The notes under the pieces are model-generated. The model ran no database searches and was not told where the DNA came from. It saw only the letters and a list, made by a program, of their open reading frames with translations. Positions 23,337 to 23,982 of a stretch of 23,982 nucleotides of DNA are shown here, piece after piece; the first letter of the stretch is position 1, and every line of letters begins with the position of its first letter. A program made the translations under genes and the position numbers. The DNA comes from a virus: IMG/VR virus record IMGVR_UViG_3300020438_000271, positions 1-23,982 of that record. One strand, given 5' to 3'.

Positions 23337-23538
23337 CAACTACCTCTATAATTTTTGACTCTTTTACCCATTTTACATCAAACGCGAATGGTGAGTTTTT
23401 TAACCATTCTCTAACTTTGTTTTCTGCAACAGAACAAGCATCACATTCCACCAGATAATTCTTACGAACTTTCTTTTCTTTAGTTCCATTCTTAACTTGT
23501 ACTTCTTCTATAAATAGTACTTGCACTTCATAATACAT
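23326..23538 (-). CDS. DUF4494-like small protein
   Basis: A 70-aa protein starting at ATG with SD AGGAG about 7 nt upstream. The sequence MYYEVQVLFIEEVQVKNGTK, then KNYLVECDACSVAENKVREW and FAFDVKWVKESKIIEVV follows the plan of DUF4494: two strands with a charged hairpin, a helix carrying an AE.K motif, then two final strands. The family is uncharacterised and, as I recall, common in Bacteroidetes and their phages. The gene overlaps the start of the zinc-protein gene by 11 nt. Confidence 0.6.
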   Translation of the reverse strand: MYYEVQVLFIEEVQVKNGTKEKKVRKNYLVECDACSVAENKVREWLKNSPFAFDVKWVKESKIIEVVDEG

Positions 23539-23554
23539 ATATAACTCCTATTAG

Positions 23555-23800
23555 TTAATTAGTTTTAAAATTTTTCCAATCTGATTGTTGGTTGTCATAG
23601 TCACCATTCTCCGCTTCATCGAGAATAGCTTCTATTACTTGTTTGGCAATCTTGTGGTTAAATGCTATACCTTTTTTAGTAGGCAAGTATTTACCACTAT
23701 TTTCATCCTTGAAATAGACCCTACAATCAATGAACTTGTTACCCTTGAATTCAGAGGTTTCAACTCTGATAATTTCATTTTTATTTTTTTGTATATCCAT
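23555..23800 (-). CDS. PC4-like ssDNA-binding transcriptional coactivator
   Basis: An 81-aa protein with ATG sharing a base with the stop of the upstream gene (TAATG). Residues 10-62 match the PC4/p15 fold: EIIRVETSEFKGNKFIDCRV (strands 1-2), YFKDENSGKYLPTKKGIAFN (strands 3-4 with the PTKKGIAF signature), then a helix KIAKQVIEAILDEA. The C-terminal tail is acidic and polar. PC4 proteins bind ssDNA as dimers, and phage versions (T5) act in replication or transcription. Being at the start of an early-type operon next to a DNA repair gene fits that. Confidence 0.8.
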   Translation of the reverse strand: MDIQKNKNEIIRVETSEFKGNKFIDCRVYFKDENSGKYLPTKKGIAFNHKIAKQVIEAILDEAENGDYDNQQSDWKNFKTN

Positions 23801-23982
23801 TATAAATAGATCCTTTGTCCTGTTCCTACATGCTGTTCATACCATTGACCTTCTACATCATGCCATACATAAGGAGACTCAGGATTTTCTGTCCACTTAA
23901 ATTGTGAATAATATTCTCTATCCTTACGCAACAAGTTAGCACGATGTGATGAATGAAAATCTTCTCTACCTAACCAGTGTGG
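23800..23982 (-). CDS. Pyrimidine-dimer DNA glycosylase-like protein (MSMEG_6728 type), C-terminal part
   Basis: Only the last 60 residues and the TAA are in the window; the gene enters from the right edge. The segment PHWLGREDFHSSHRANLLRK then DREYYSQFKWTENPESPYVW matches the WLG...FH.SHRSNLLRKDP.HY...PYVWP region that I know from proteins annotated as pyrimidine dimer DNA glycosylase (MSMEG_6728 family). These are expected to cut the glycosyl bond at UV-induced dimers and would help a phage living in sunlit water. The stop overlaps the start of the PC4 gene. The identity of the N-terminus cannot be checked. Confidence 0.7.
   Translation of the reverse strand, partial: PHWLGREDFHSSHRANLLRKDREYYSQFKWTENPESPYVWHDVEGQWYEQHVGTGQRIYL

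Noticed and set aside
23509-23516. TATAAATA on the plus strand, with another at 23801-23808
   Set aside because: They lie antisense inside or at the ends of genes; in sequence this AT-rich, an 8-base AT word is expected by chance several times.
1-23982. CRISPR arrays, insertion sequences, ordinary tRNA genes, intrinsic terminators
   Set aside because: I saw no regularly spaced repeats, transposase motifs or cloverleaf other than the tmRNA, and no GC-rich hairpin followed by a U-tract.

Overview
This is an AT-rich window from what looks like the genome, or an environmental contig, of a T4-like (myovirus) bacteriophage, probably marine. All 30 protein genes and the one RNA gene are on the minus strand. 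Most are tightly packed, with overlaps of 1-14 nt and Shine-Dalgarno sites (AGGAG, AAGGAG). The phage assignment rests on baseplate wedge proteins of the gp6 and gp25 families, a gp5/VgrG-like spike protein, a gp55-like late sigma factor and many short early-type ORFs. The good SD sites and the one-piece tmRNA argue against an alphaproteobacterial origin for the tmRNA (there it is two-piece) and against a Bacteroidetes-like translation style. The host cannot be named from the sequence.

Layout, in the direction of transcription (right to left). (1) 23982-22240: a cluster of small, probably early or accessory genes. It has the tail end of a pyrimidine-dimer-glycosylase-like protein, a PC4-like ssDNA-binding protein, a DUF4494-like protein, a two-CxxC zinc protein, a predicted outer-membrane barrel with a TTG start, a two-TM protein and a small acidic protein. 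(2) 22235-21804: a complete one-piece tmRNA (ssrA) gene with acceptor stem, G-U alanine identity pair, T arm, a tag ORF ending in AYAA and at least three H-type pseudoknots. It is embedded in the same operon with only 4-6 nt to its neighbours. (3) 21797-21267: three overlapping small genes, the last a DUF2784-like membrane protein. (4) 21092-17026: a four-gene, translationally coupled enzyme cassette: methyltransferase, GNAT-like/2-oxoglutarate-Fe(II) hydroxylase fusion, Cys-His-Asp (transglutaminase/papain-like) protein, and a fold-type-II PLP enzyme. (5) 16964-15194: HD-domain hydrolase behind a near-consensus sigma70 promoter, a small membrane-anchored protein and gp55. (6) 15133-1081: the late structural module (spike, gp25, gp6, DNRLRE-like and LamG-containing baseplate/fibre proteins, and small virion proteins). 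(7) 1037-1: a partial gene for an exported, aromatic-rich protein.

How it may work together: sigma70-type promoters would serve early and middle genes including gp55, and gp55 would then direct host RNA polymerase to late promoters. A 12-base element (TTATATTTATTA on the minus strand) recurs in four intergenic gaps, upstream of the structural module, the 243-aa virion gene, the exported-protein gene and the enzyme cassette. It is a candidate late promoter of this phage group. The two items most worth a second look are the phage tmRNA and the enzyme cassette, which has the composition of an undescribed nucleic-acid or protein modification pathway. All functional assignments come from reading motifs by eye; no database search was possible.
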